Positions 32,277 through 51,872 of a stretch of DNA of 64,000 nucleotides are shown here, one piece after another (positions within the stretch are counted from its first letter, which is position 1; each line of letters opens with the position of its first letter). The position numbers and the translations under genes were made by a program. This DNA is from Pseudomonadota bacterium (lineage in GTDB: Bacteria; Pseudomonadota; Gammaproteobacteria; Burkholderiales; Rhodocyclaceae): positions 186,001-250,000 of the forward strand of contig QQUN01000005.1 of NCBI GenBank assembly GCA_008501585.1, in the 5' to 3' direction. The notes below the pieces were generated by a model that saw only the letters and a program-made list of their open reading frames with translations, did no database searches and was not told where the DNA came from.

Positions 32277-32435
32277 GGCTGGCTCGAAGTGGGCGCGCTG
32301 CGGTGCCAGATGTCATCAAAATGGCACGCGAGTCGGGCGGTTAAAGTCGGCGAAGATGCTATCATAGCCCGCTTACCCACAGCGCCGCGCACTCGCGCTC
32401 AACCGGCCGCGCATTGTCCGCCAGATCGAACCGCC

Positions 32436-35400
32436 GTGAGACTGTCCCGCCTCAAACTTGCCGGCTTCAAGACCTTTGTCGATCCGACCACCGTGTTGTC
32501 CCCCGGGCAGCTCGTCGGCGTGGTCGGCCCCAATGGTTGCGGCAAGTCCAACATCATCGATGCCGTGCGCTGGGTGCTCGGCGAAACCCGCGCGTCCGCG
32601 CTGCGCGGCGCATCGATGCAGGACGTGATCTTCAACGGCTCGACCACCCGCAAGCCGGTCTCTCGCGCCAGCGTCGAGCTGGTGTTCGACAACGCCGAAG
32701 GCAAGGCGGCCGGTCAGTGGTCGCAGTATGCAGAGATCTCGGTCAAGCGCGTGCTCGACCGCAGCGGCGACTCGTCCTACTACATCAACAACGTGCTGGT
32801 CCGCCGCAAGGATGTGGTCGACCTCTTCCTCGGTACCGGCCTCGGCCCGCGCGCCTACGCCATCATCGAGCAGGGCATGATCTCGCGCATCATCGAGGCG
32901 CGGCCCGAAGAGGTGCGCGGCTTTCTCGAAGAGGCCGCGGGCGTCACCAAGTACCGCGAGCGCCGGCGCGAAACCGAAGGGCGGCTGTCCGATGCGGGCG
33001 AGAACCTGTTGCGCCTGGACGACATCTGCCTCGAACTGGGCGAGCGCATCGGCCGGCTCGAAGCCCAGGCCGAGGTGGCCGAGCGCTATCGCCGGCTGCA
33101 CCATGACCATGCCCAGAAGCAGCAGCTGTTGTGGCTGCTCAAGCGCAACGAGGCCCGCGCCGAATGCGAGCGTGTGCGCCAGGCGCTCGAAGGCGCGAGC
33201 CGCCAGATGGAGGCCGACAGCACCCGGCTGGGCGAGCTCACGGCGGCCATCGATACGGCACGGGACGCGCACCAGGCCGCCAACGACGCGGTGCAGCTTG
33301 CGCAGAACGACTTCTTCAACGCCTCGGCTGAAGTGAGCCGGCTCGAAGGCGAGCGCCAGCATCTGGCCGACAACCGCCGCCGCCTGGCCGCCCGCATCGA
33401 ACAACTCGACGCGGAACACACCCATTGGGCAGACCGCCAACGCCAGCTCGTGGAAGAGCAGGCCCGCTGGCAGGCGCTGCTCGAGGCGGCCGAGCTGCGC
33501 CTGGCGCAGGCCGAGGCCCGTCATGAAGCGGCCGCCGACCGGGTGCCCGAGGCCGAGGCGCATTTTCGCGCCGCAGACGCCACTGCGGCCGCCGCGCGGC
33601 GCGAACTCTCGCAGACCGAGCAGCAAGCCCGGGTCGAAGAAACCCGCAGCGCCAGCGCCCGCCGCGCGCTCGACGCGCTGCAGGCCCGTCAGGCCCGGCT
33701 CGCCGCCGAGGAGGGGCAGATCGCCGCACCGCCAGCGGCCGAGGTTGAACAGGGTGAAATGCAGCTGGCCGCGGCCGAAGCGGCCTTGCAGCATCTGCTC
33801 GACGAAAACGAGCACCTGCAACAGATGCTGCCGGCGCAGCAGGCGGCATTCAAACAGGCGGCGGAGGCCGAGCGCGATATCCAGCGCCGCCTCACCTCGG
33901 CGCAGGCTCGCCATGACGCACTCGTCCAGCTCCAGCGCAAGGTGCAGCAGCAGGGTGCCCTGGGCGACTGGCTGCGGCGTCGCGGCCTCGAAGGCGCCAC
34001 CGCCCTGTGGCAGCGGCTGGAGGTTGCCCCCGGCTGGGAGAACGCCGTCGAAGCCGTGTTGCGCGAGCGCCTCGCGGCGCTGCCCGAATCGGCGCTTGCC
34101 GACCTGGCGGCCTGGCGCGCCGAGCCGCCGCCGACCACGCTCGCGCTGATGCGGCCAGTTGATGATGCCGCGGCCGACCCCGCGCCGGTCCCCGGTGCGA
34201 CACCGCTGATCGACCACCTGCGTTGCGACGCATCGCTGCGCAACACGCTGGCCCACTGGCTCGCCGGTGTGTATGCCGTCGACGACCTCGCCGCGTGGGT
34301 GGACCGCCGCGACACCCTGGCGCACGGACAGGTGCTGGTGGCACCTGACGGCCAGTGCCTGAGCCGTGACTGTTTCATCCATTACGTCGCCGATGCGCGC
34401 ACCCACGGCGTGATCGAGCGTGAGCGCGAAATCCACGAACTCGATGCCCTGCTCGACACCCTCGCCGCCAGCCACGACGCCGCCCAGGCCGCCATGGCGG
34501 ATGCGGAGCAGACGCTCTCGCAAACCCAGGCGCGGGCGGCCGAGCTGCGCCGCCTGCAACAGGATCGCCAGGGGGCGGTGCATCAGGCGCAGGTGGCGGT
34601 GCTCAAGCAGACCCAGGCGCGGCAGCGCGCCGAGGAGCAGCAGGCGCGCATCGCCGGTGATCTGTCGGATATTGTGCGTGCCCTGGCCGTGGAGCAGGAG
34701 CACCTGACTGCCGCCGGCAGCGAACTGTCGCGCTGCGAGGCCTTGATCGAGGTGCTGCGCGAGCGGGTCGAACATGCCAATACCGTGCGCGCCGACCGCG
34801 AGGCGGCCTACCGCGAAGCGCAGAACCAGCTGCAGAGCCTGGTGCGCGATGTGAGCGAGGCCGGGTTCTCGCAGCGCGAGTGCCGCGGCAAGCTCGACGA
34901 CATCGCGCGCAACCTCGCGCTGGCTGCCGAACAATTGGACCGTATCGCACAAGAACGTAGCGCCCGTGCGGCCGAGCATGAGGCGACCGACCCGCAGGCC
35001 GGCGATGCCGCGCTGCAGGCCGCGCTCGATCAGCGCGCCTCGCGCGAGGCGGCGCTCGGGGCGCGGCGCGATCAGCTGGCCGACGCCGCGGCGCAACTCA
35101 AATCGCTTGAAGAAGACCGCTTGCGTGTCGAGCAGTCGGCGGCGCCGCTGCGCGAGCAGGTGGCCGAGCTGCGCCTGGCGCGACAGGCGGCGGAGATGGC
35201 GCAGGCGCAGCACCAGAGCCGCCTGGATGAGGTCGAGGCCGACGAGGCGGTGCTGACGCCGCTGCTGGCCGACGTGCGTGAAACCGCGCTGCAGCGCGAT
35301 GTGGCCAGCCTGGCCCGGCAGATCGATGCGCTCGGCGCGGTCAACCTGGCCGCACTGGATGAACTGAAGAGCGCCAGCGAACGCAAGGGCTATCTCGACG

Positions 35401-35954
35401 CCCAGCACGCCGACCTGACCCAGGCCATCGCCACGCTGGAGGACGCGATCCGCCGTATCGACCGCGAAACCCGCGAGCAACTGCAGGCCACCTACGACAC
35501 GGTCAGCGCCCAGTTCTCGACGCTGTTCCCGCAGCTGTTCGGTGGCGGGCAGGCGCGGCTGGTGCTGACGGGCGAGGAGATTCTCGATGCCGGCATCCAG
35601 ATCGTCGCCCAGCCGCCCGGCAAAAAGAACGCCTCGATCCATCTGCTGTCCGGCGGCGAAAAGGCGCTGACGGCCATTGCGCTGGTGTTCTCGTTGTTCC
35701 AGCTCAACCCGGCGCCGTTCTGCATGCTTGACGAGGTGGATGCGCCATTGGACGATACGAACACCGGCCGTTTCTGCGAGATGGTCAAGCGCATGGCATC
35801 ACAGACCCAGTTCCTGTTCATCAGCCACAACAAGATCACGATGGAAATCGCCCATCAGTTGGTCGGCGTGACGATGCAGGAGCAGGGGGTATCGCGTATT
35901 GTCGAAGTTGACATGGAAGAAGCATTGCGGATGGCGGACGCCGCCCCCGCGTGA
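32436..35954 (+). CDS. smc: chromosome partition protein SMC
   Basis: A 1172-residue condensin ATPase. The N-terminal head has GPNGCGKSNIIDAVRWVLGE; long coiled coils flank a central hinge (about residues 520-640), and the C-terminal head has the signature LLSGGEKALTAIAL and Walker B FCMLDEVDAPLDD. The start is a GTG at 32436, because VRLSRLKLAGFKTFVDPT is the conserved SMC N-terminus; the same frame stays open about 1 kb upstream opposite dapC but that part is not coding. There is no clear ribosome site. It is followed by zipA at 18 bases. Confidence 0.96.
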   Translation: MRLSRLKLAGFKTFVDPTTVLSPGQLVGVVGPNGCGKSNIIDAVRWVLGETRASALRGASMQDVIFNGSTTRKPVSRASVELVFDNAEGKAAGQWSQYAEISVKRVLDRSGDSSYYINNVLVRRKDVVDLFLGTGLGPRAYAIIEQGMISRIIEARPEEVRGFLEEAAGVTKYRERRRETEGRLSDAGENLLRLDDICLELGERIGRLEAQAEVAERYRRLHHDHAQKQQLLWLLKRNEARAECERVRQALEGASRQMEADSTRLGELTAAIDTARDAHQAANDAVQLAQNDFFNASAEVSRLEGERQHLADNRRRLAARIEQLDAEHTHWADRQRQLVEEQARWQALLEAAELRLAQAEARHEAAADRVPEAEAHFRAADATAAAARRELSQTEQQARVEETRSASARRALDALQARQARLAAEEGQIAAPPAAEVEQGEMQLAAAEAALQHLLDENEHLQQMLPAQQAAFKQAAEAERDIQRRLTSAQARHDALVQLQRKVQQQGALGDWLRRRGLEGATALWQRLEVAPGWENAVEAVLRERLAALPESALADLAAWRAEPPPTTLALMRPVDDAAADPAPVPGATPLIDHLRCDASLRNTLAHWLAGVYAVDDLAAWVDRRDTLAHGQVLVAPDGQCLSRDCFIHYVADARTHGVIEREREIHELDALLDTLAASHDAAQAAMADAEQTLSQTQARAAELRRLQQDRQGAVHQAQVAVLKQTQARQRAEEQQARIAGDLSDIVRALAVEQEHLTAAGSELSRCEALIEVLRERVEHANTVRADREAAYREAQNQLQSLVRDVSEAGFSQRECRGKLDDIARNLALAAEQLDRIAQERSARAAEHEATDPQAGDAALQAALDQRASREAALGARRDQLADAAAQLKSLEEDRLRVEQSAAPLREQVAELRLARQAAEMAQAQHQSRLDEVEADEAVLTPLLADVRETALQRDVASLARQIDALGAVNLAALDELKSASERKGYLDAQHADLTQAIATLEDAIRRIDRETREQLQATYDTVSAQFSTLFPQLFGGGQARLVLTGEEILDAGIQIVAQPPGKKNASIHLLSGGEKALTAIALVFSLFQLNPAPFCMLDEVDAPLDDTNTGRFCEMVKRMASQTQFLFISHNKITMEIAHQLVGVTMQEQGVSRIVEVDMEEALRMADAAPA

Positions 35955-35972
35955 GCAAAGAGCAAGGAAAAC

Positions 35973-40040
<4,068 letters not shown>

Positions 40041-40071
40041 GCCCGCCCGGCGCAAAGCGCGACCCGAAAAC

Positions 40072-40101
40072 GACAACGCCCCGCACATGCGGGGCGTTGT
40101 C
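40072..40101. terminator. bidirectional terminator between galU and ETF-QO
   Basis: GACAACGCCCCGC (40072-40084), loop ACAT, GCGGGGCGTTGTC (40089-40101), a perfect 13-bp stem. It is followed by CTTT on the plus strand and by GTTTT on the minus strand, so it can serve both convergent genes. Confidence 0.8.
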
Positions 40102-40121
40102 CTTTGGTGCTGGCCGGTGGC

Positions 40122-41759
40122 TTACATGCCCTGGTAGATCGGCCCCTCGCCACCCTGCGGCGTCACCCAGTTGATGTTCTGGGTCGGGTCCTTGATGTCG
40201 CAGGTCTTGCAGTGCACACAGTTCTGCGCATTGATCTGCAAGCGAGGCGTGTCGCCCTCGCGCACGATTTCATACACGCCGGCCGGGCAGTAGCGCTGCT
40301 CGGGGGCGTCGTAGATCGCCAGGTTGGTCTCGATGGCCACAGCCGGGTTCTTCAGTTGCAGATGGCAGGGCTGTTCTTCCTCGTGGTTGGTGTTCGAGAG
40401 GAAGACCGAGGACAGGCGGTCGAAGGTCAGGACGCCGTCGGGTTTCGGATAGTTGATCGGCGTGCATTCGGCGGCCGGCTTGAGCTTGCCGTGGTCGGCC
40501 GTGTTGTGCAGCGTCCAGGGCGTCTTGCCGCCGAACAGGCGCTGGTCGATGCCGAACAGGAGGGAGCCCATCCACAGGCCCTTGCTCATGTAGGCCTTGA
40601 AATTGCGCGTCTTGCGCAGTTCGGTGTAGAGCCAGCTGGCCTTGAAGGCCTCGGGGTAGGCGGTCAGCGTGTCACGCTCGCGCTCGGCGCCCAGGGCGGC
40701 GAATGCGGCCTCGGCGGCCAGCATGCCGGACTTGATGGCGCTGTGCGTGCCCTTGATGCGTGCCGCGTTGAGGAAGCCGGCGTCACAGCCGATCAGCGCG
40801 CCGCCCGGGAACACCAGCTCGGGCAGCGACTGCAGGCCGCCGGCAGCGATGGCGCGGGCGCCATACGACAGCCGCTTGCCGCCCTCGAGGAAGCCGCGCA
40901 CGTCCGGGTGCAGCTTGTAGCGCTGGAATTCTTCGTAGGGCGACAGGTAGGGGTTGCTGTAGTTGAGGCCGACCACGAAGCCGACCGCCACCAGGTTGTC
41001 CTCCAGGTGATACATGAAGGAGCCGCCATAGGTGTGGTTGTCCAGCGGCCAGCCGGCGGTGTGCATCACCAGCCCCGGCTTGTGCTTGGCCGGATCGATC
41101 TCCCACAGCTCCTTGATGCCGATGCCGTAGGTTTGTGGATCGCAGTCCTTGCGCAGGTCGTAGCGGGCTTCGAGTGACTTGCCCAGATGACCGCGCACGC
41201 CTTCGGCAAAGAAGGTGTATTTGGCGTGCAGCTCCATGCCCGGCTGGTAGTTGGGGCCGGGCTCGCCGTCGCGGCCGACACCCATGTCACCGGTGACCAC
41301 GCCCTTGACCGCGCCGTTGTCGTCATACAGCACGTCGGCGCCGGCAAAGCCGGGATAGACCTCGACGCCGGCCGCTTCGGCCTGCTCGCCGAGCCATTTG
41401 ACGACATTGCCGAGGCGGACGATGTAGTTGCCGTGGTTGAGGAAACAGTCGGGCAGCAGCGCATTGGGCAGCTGGCGCGAGCCGGTTTCGTTGAGCATGA
41501 CGAAGCGGTCTTCGCTCACCTCGGTGGTGATGGGGGCGCCCATGGACTTCCAGTCGGGCAACAGCTCGTCGAGCGCCCGTGTGTCGAGCACGGCGCCCGA
41601 GAGCGTGTGCGCGCCGATCTCGGCCGCCTTCTCGATCAGGCAGACGGAAACTTCCTTGCCGGCTTCGGTCGCCAGTTGCTTGAGGCGAATGGCTGCCGAC
41701 AAGCCGGCCGGCCCGCCGCCGACGACGAGAATGTCGAACTCCATGGATTCGCGTTCCAT
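40122..41759 (-). CDS. electron transfer flavoprotein-ubiquinone oxidoreductase
   Basis: A 545-residue inner-membrane-associated enzyme that passes electrons from ETF (acyl-CoA and amino-acid dehydrogenation) to quinone. The FAD site [15 protein letters not shown] is N-terminal, and the [4Fe-4S] cluster motif [16 protein letters not shown] plus the preceding YCPAGVYE cysteine are C-terminal. The start at 41759 has AAGGAG just upstream; an ATG at 41834 would place that site inside the gene. It diverges from a thioesterase and acetoacetyl-CoA synthetase, consistent with a fatty-acid or ketone-body context. Confidence 0.95.
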   Translation of the reverse strand: MERESMEFDILVVGGGPAGLSAAIRLKQLATEAGKEVSVCLIEKAAEIGAHTLSGAVLDTRALDELLPDWKSMGAPITTEVSEDRFVMLNETGSRQLPNALLPDCFLNHGNYIVRLGNVVKWLGEQAEAAGVEVYPGFAGADVLYDDNGAVKGVVTGDMGVGRDGEPGPNYQPGMELHAKYTFFAEGVRGHLGKSLEARYDLRKDCDPQTYGIGIKELWEIDPAKHKPGLVMHTAGWPLDNHTYGGSFMYHLEDNLVAVGFVVGLNYSNPYLSPYEEFQRYKLHPDVRGFLEGGKRLSYGARAIAAGGLQSLPELVFPGGALIGCDAGFLNAARIKGTHSAIKSGMLAAEAAFAALGAERERDTLTAYPEAFKASWLYTELRKTRNFKAYMSKGLWMGSLLFGIDQRLFGGKTPWTLHNTADHGKLKPAAECTPINYPKPDGVLTFDRLSSVFLSNTNHEEEQPCHLQLKNPAVAIETNLAIYDAPEQRYCPAGVYEIVREGDTPRLQINAQNCVHCKTCDIKDPTQNINWVTPQGGEGPIYQGM

Positions 41760-41848
41760 TACGTTCTCCTTTAGGTGATGCTGTGTTATTGATTTCGTGC
41801 CTGGCTGGTAGGCACAGGCCCGTTTTTCTTGCAAAATCGGTGAGTGTT

Positions 41849-41870
41849 TAACATACGCTGCCGTATGTTA
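41849..41870. promoter_or_regulatory. palindromic operator-like site in a divergent promoter region
   Basis: A perfect inverted repeat TAACATACG-ctgc-CGTATGTTA (41849-41870), 22 bases, between ETF-QO and the thioesterase gene. Size and symmetry fit operators of TetR-family lipid-metabolism repressors (FadP/PsrA/LiuR groups control such genes in proteobacteria). The identity of the regulator is inference; none is encoded nearby. Confidence 0.55.
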
Positions 41871-41917
41871 CTCCAAGCGCCGACCAAATGAGAAGAGTAC
41901 ACCCGGAGAGAGCCGAT

Positions 41918-42328
41918 ATGACAGAACCGCGCATTTTGCTGCACACCACGCGCATTCCCGTCCGCTGGGGCGATATGGATGCCTATCGCCATGTGAACAA
42001 CACGATCTATTTCCGTTTCTGCGAGCAGGCGCGGGTGGAGTGGTTGGAGGCGGCGGGGTTTGCCGTGTCGCTGGACCAGACCGACGGGCCGGTGATCATC
42101 AATGCCGCATGTACCTTCATGATTCCGATCAACTACCCGGCCACGGTGGTCGTGCGCCTCTACGCCGGGGCGCCCGGACGCAGCAGCGTGATGAACTGGT
42201 ACGAGATCGGCATCGAGGGCGATGACCGGGTGTATGCCGAAGGCAGTGCCAAGGTTGTGTGGATGAACCATTTGACCGGAAAATCGGTACCCTTGCCCGA
42301 GACGCTGCGGGCGACGCTGGAAAATTAA
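41918..42328 (+). CDS. acyl-CoA thioesterase, hotdog fold (4HBT family)
   Basis: A 136-residue hotdog protein that hydrolyses an acyl-CoA thioester. The catalytic Asp region WGDMDAYRHVNNTIYFRF is typical of 4-hydroxybenzoyl-CoA-thioesterase-like/YbgC proteins. The start at 41918 was chosen for GGAGAG eight bases upstream; ATG 41888 is in frame but unsupported. The substrate is unknown. Confidence 0.85.
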   Translation: MTEPRILLHTTRIPVRWGDMDAYRHVNNTIYFRFCEQARVEWLEAAGFAVSLDQTDGPVIINAACTFMIPINYPATVVVRLYAGAPGRSSVMNWYEIGIEGDDRVYAEGSAKVVWMNHLTGKSVPLPETLRATLEN

Positions 42329-42367
42329 CTATAATCAAACGCATTCAATATAAACACGGAGACAGCC

Positions 42368-47471
<5,104 letters not shown>

Positions 47472-47489
47472 ACACAGAACAACCATTGA

Positions 47490-48809
<1,320 letters not shown>

Positions 48810-48859
48810 GCTGATGTCGGCGCTGCGCATTCGGCCGCATCTGCGGTAGTACAGGACAC

Positions 48860-48888
48860 GCCGAGCCGGTCGCCTGACCGGCTTCGGC
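48860..48888 (+). other. strong hairpin between eno and ftsB
   Basis: GCCGAGCCGGTC (48860-48871), loop GCCT, GACCGGCTTCGGC (48876-48888), with one bulged base. There is no T run. It ends 10 bases before the ftsB start, so it could stabilise the eno message or occlude ftsB translation initiation. Confidence 0.5.
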
Positions 48889-48898
48889 GGACCACCTC

Positions 48899-49174
48899 AT
48901 GCGCTGGCCTGTCCTGATTCTGCTCCTGCTCGTCGTGGTGCTTCAGTATCCGCTCTGGTTCGGCAAGGGCGGCTGGTTCCGCGTGTGGGAGACCGAACGG
49001 CAGCTGGTCGAGCAGCAGGCGCTCAATCACAAGCTCGAGCAGCGCAATGCCGGCCTGGACGCGGAAATCCGCGATCTCAAGACCGGCACCGACGCGATCG
49101 AGGAGCGTGCGCGCTTCGAACTGGGCCTGACCAAGCCGGACGAAATCTTCGTCCAGGTGCCGCAGAAGCGTTGA
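48899..49174 (+). CDS. ftsB: cell division protein FtsB
   Basis: A 91-residue bitopic divisome protein. A membrane helix (about 4-22, PVLILLLLVVVLQYPLW) is followed by a leucine-zipper-like coiled coil (about 30-70) that pairs with FtsL, then the conserved ERARFELGLTKPDEIF segment. Position after eno is conserved across beta- and gammaproteobacteria. Confidence 0.93.
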   Translation: MRWPVLILLLLVVVLQYPLWFGKGGWFRVWETERQLVEQQALNHKLEQRNAGLDAEIRDLKTGTDAIEERARFELGLTKPDEIFVQVPQKR

Positions 49175-49193
49175 GTGCGCCCACCGGCGCGCG

Positions 49194-49625
49194 TCAAAGA
49201 ATCTGGTTGATGTCCTCGCGCTGAACCAGTTCGCGCTCGAAGTTGCATTGTTCGTCGCCCAGCGCATCGCGGGCCGACACCATGCCGATCGGTTTGCCCT
49301 GATCGACCACCGGCACATGCCGGAATCCCCCGTCATACATGAGATGAAGCGCATGCCCCAGCGGCAGGCTGGCGCTGACGGTGATCGGCTTGGTGGTCAT
49401 CACGGCCGACAGCGGCGTTGTGGTCGGATCGACGCCTTTGGCGAGCACGCGCTGCAGCGCGTCCCGTTCGGTGAAAATCCCGGCCAGCGTCCCGTTGTCG
49501 ATGACCAGGATGGCGCCGACATGTGCTTTTGACATGGCCTGCGCGGCATCACGAACCGTTGTCTGCGGCGATGCCGTGATCAGCGACTTGCCGGCGATGA
49601 CCTGCTTGATCATTCGTTGTGGCAT
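49194..49625 (-). CDS. CBS-domain protein (tandem CBS pair)
   Basis: A 143-residue protein made almost entirely of two CBS motifs (about 10-60 and 75-125: AILVIDNGTLAGIFTERDAL and RHVPVVDQGKPIGMVSARDAL, given as separate halves). Such stand-alone modules bind adenine nucleotides and regulate partner proteins. It is the last gene of the SIMPL-MliC-dtd-NlpC run, 24 bases after the NlpC gene. Confidence 0.85.
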   Translation of the reverse strand: MPQRMIKQVIAGKSLITASPQTTVRDAAQAMSKAHVGAILVIDNGTLAGIFTERDALQRVLAKGVDPTTTPLSAVMTTKPITVSASLPLGHALHLMYDGGFRHVPVVDQGKPIGMVSARDALGDEQCNFERELVQREDINQIL

Positions 49626-49649
49626 GGTGTGCTCCTCCGAAAAATCGTT

Positions 49650-50183
49650 TCAACTGTCGGACTGCAAACTGCGGGCGCCATCAAAGCGGCGCGCGAAATA
49701 GCGGTTGTCCATGCGCTCGACCCGCACCTCGCCCTTGCTGCTCGGCGCGTGGATGAATTTCCCGTCGCCCAGATAGATACCCATGTGGGAGTAGGGGCGG
49801 TTGAGCGTATTGAAGAAGACCAGGTCGCCTGGCTGGAGCGCGTCGGCGTCGATGGTGCGAGTCCGTGCGGCGATCTGGGCCGCGTTGTGCGGCAGGCGAA
49901 CACCGCTGACCTGTTCGACGATGTAACTGACCATGCCGCTGCAGTCCAGGCCGGCTTCGGGATTGCGGCCGCCGAAACGATAGCCGGTGCCCAGCAGGCC
50001 GTAGGCGAACAGCACGATCTGCTCGGCATCGCCGGTGTTGGCCAGCTGGACATAGCTGCCGGTCGGCGGCATGGGGGCACTGCCTGGCGTGGTGACGGCC
50101 CGCGGTGGCGGTGGGGTGATGGTCGAGCATCCTGATGCGGCCAGGACGAGGACCAGCGCGGCGGACAGCAGTGAGCGATGCAT
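49650..50183 (-). CDS. NlpC/P60 family lipoprotein, cell-wall endopeptidase
   Basis: A 177-residue exported protein with a lipobox-like LAASGC near residue 19, then a Pro-rich linker and an NlpC/P60 domain. Catalytic Cys is in GLDCSGMVSYI, and the histidines are in YSHMGIYLG and FIHAPSS. It probably cuts peptidoglycan stem peptides in the periplasm. Confidence 0.88.
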   Translation of the reverse strand: MHRSLLSAALVLVLAASGCSTITPPPPRAVTTPGSAPMPPTGSYVQLANTGDAEQIVLFAYGLLGTGYRFGGRNPEAGLDCSGMVSYIVEQVSGVRLPHNAAQIAARTRTIDADALQPGDLVFFNTLNRPYSHMGIYLGDGKFIHAPSSKGEVRVERMDNRYFARRFDGARSLQSDS

Positions 50184-50228
50184 GTTGCTTCCGGACGGAT
50201 GGGTGCCGCCAGCTTAGTGCAAGCCTTG

Positions 50229-50666
50229 TCAGGCGTCCAGACGGAAGGTGACCGGGCCGTGGTTGGTCAGGCTGACATGCATCTCGGCGCCAAAGCGCCC
50301 AGTCGCCACCTGGGGGTGGTGGTCGCGGGCTTCGGCCACCAGCGCGTCGAACAACTGTTCCGCCAGTGCCGGCGGCGCGGCGGTGCTGAAGCCGGGCCGT
50401 GTGCCTTTGCGGGTGTCGGCGGCGAGGGTGAACTGCGGCACCAGCAGCAGGCCGCCGGCCACGTCGCGCAGCGAGAGGTTCATCCGGTCGTCCGCATCCT
50501 GGAAGACCCGGTAGCCCAGCAGGCGCTCGACCATGCGTTGCACGTTGCGCGGGCCGTCGCTCGGTTCGACGCCAATCAGCGCAAGCAGGCCCGCCCCGAT
50601 TCGTCCGATGCATTCGCCGTCAACCACCACCTCGGCATGGGTGACCCGCTGGATCAGCGCGATCAC
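50229..50666 (-). CDS. dtd: D-aminoacyl-tRNA deacylase
   Basis: A 145-residue enzyme that removes D-amino acids (and glycine from tRNA-Ala) from tRNAs. The family motifs are present in slightly varied form: PQFTLAADTRKGTRPGF (usual S/PQFTL) and NHGPVTFRLDA (the Gly-cisPro motif, usual NxGPVT). It overlaps the upstream gene by four bases (ATGA). Confidence 0.95.
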   Translation of the reverse strand: MIALIQRVTHAEVVVDGECIGRIGAGLLALIGVEPSDGPRNVQRMVERLLGYRVFQDADDRMNLSLRDVAGGLLLVPQFTLAADTRKGTRPGFSTAAPPALAEQLFDALVAEARDHHPQVATGRFGAEMHVSLTNHGPVTFRLDA

Positions 50667-50980
50667 ACCGCCTCTCCGGAGAGCCGGCAGGTCTTGGGCG
50701 ATTCGCCGTCGCGGGCGACGAGGCTGCGGTCGTGCTCCAGTTGCAGGGCAACATCGGCACTCTGGAAGCGCCCCTCGGCGGTCTGGGCGAGCGTGAATAC
50801 GCCGTCGCCGGACCGGAAGCGGGCGTGATCGGCATGGACGGCGACGGAGAAGCGCTCGCCGTCCGGGCAGACAAAGCGTGCCTGACGCTCAGCGTGGGCG
50901 AGGTCGGCATAGCCGGCAACGCCGGCGGCGGTGGAGCCAAGGGCGAGCAGGCCGACTACAAACAGGGTAATTCGAGGCAT
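50663..50980 (-). CDS. MliC-like exported protein (putative lysozyme inhibitor)
   Basis: A 105-residue protein with an N-terminal export signal (about 1-30) and a compact C-terminal domain of about 70 residues (FVCPDGERFSVAVHADHARF) ending in a second cysteine (SPKTCRL). Length, the two-cysteine pattern and the beta-strand rhythm fit the membrane-bound/periplasmic inhibitors of C-type lysozyme, but identity is weak. Translationally coupled to dtd. Confidence 0.5.
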   Translation of the reverse strand: MPRITLFVVGLLALGSTAAGVAGYADLAHAERQARFVCPDGERFSVAVHADHARFRSGDGVFTLAQTAEGRFQSADVALQLEHDRSLVARDGESPKTCRLSGEAV

Positions 50981-51001
50981 ATCCGGGTTGGTGAGGGCAG
51001 G

Positions 51002-51706
51002 TTAATCGATCAGTTCGATGGTGCCATTGACGTGCACGCTGACGGTGCTGTCGCCGGCTTCGACGGGGGCCGCCTTGACGGCCATCTCGGCCATTGCCGC
51101 GCCGCGGAACATGGGCATGGGGCCGCCTTGCTCGTTGATGCTCAAGGCCTTGAGGCGGTACTTGCGGCCCAGGGTCTCGGTGACCAGCTGCGCGCGCGCC
51201 TCGAAGGCCTTGAGCGCCTCGCGGGTGGCGGCATCGTTGGCAGCACGCAGGGTGGTGGGGGCCGGCATCAGCTGGAGGCTGCCGATCGCCAGGGTGCTCT
51301 GCAACTCTCCGATCAGGCGCGAAAGCGCCGCAATGTCGGTGCTCTCCAGTGCGAGATGGCTGCGCATGCGCCAGCCGGTGATGGTCTGGTTGTTGCGGCC
51401 GCTGCTCGACGGCGTGCTGTAGATCGGCCAGGTTGAGGTGCTGCCGGTTTTGACCGATACCGTGGTGTAGGGCTTGGCGATGGCCAGCGCCGCGGCGATG
51501 GCCTGATTGACCGCGCGGGCGACGGCGGCCGGCTCGTTGGCGCTGGCTTCGAAATAGGCGTCGGCGCGGGCGAGGTCGTTCGCCGCGATAGCCGTTCCTT
51601 GTGCGGAGAGCTCGATGGTCGGCAGCGTGTCGGCGGCGTAGCTATTGAAGGCGAACGTCGCGAGCAGCGCGATGGCAGCGCGACGCCAGCGGTCGGGTCG
51701 GTTCAT
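51002..51706 (-). CDS. SIMPL-domain (DUF541) periplasmic protein
   Basis: A 234-residue protein with a signal peptide (RRAAIALLATFAFNSYA-AD) and a SIMPL domain (ARADAYFEASANEPAAVARA, later TVSVKTGSTSTWP). The molecular role of the family is poorly defined; envelope stress and oxidative-stress links are reported for relatives. It is the first gene of the five-gene minus-strand run. Confidence 0.85.
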   Translation of the reverse strand: MNRPDRWRRAAIALLATFAFNSYAADTLPTIELSAQGTAIAANDLARADAYFEASANEPAAVARAVNQAIAAALAIAKPYTTVSVKTGSTSTWPIYSTPSSSGRNNQTITGWRMRSHLALESTDIAALSRLIGELQSTLAIGSLQLMPAPTTLRAANDAATREALKAFEARAQLVTETLGRKYRLKALSINEQGGPMPMFRGAAMAEMAVKAAPVEAGDSTVSVHVNGTIELID

Positions 51707-51872
51707 GTCATGTCGTCCGGGACGTGGGATGCCACCTTATACCGGAAGCGCGCGGCGAGGGGCAGGGGGGTGGTGTAATCGATTGTGACGCTAGGGCACC
51801 AGCGGCGGCGTATTGACGCGTATTGCGCGACGCGGGATGATCGTGCGCTTTTCCGCCTGACAGGACGTGCGC

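Noticed and set aside
31392-32435. 1-kb 5' extension of the smc frame
   Set aside because: It lies opposite dapC and has no SMC homology; the conserved N-terminus begins at the GTG at 32436.
32373-35642. 1089-codon minus-strand frame opposite smc
   Set aside because: It is the antisense shadow of the smc coiled coil, with no motif.
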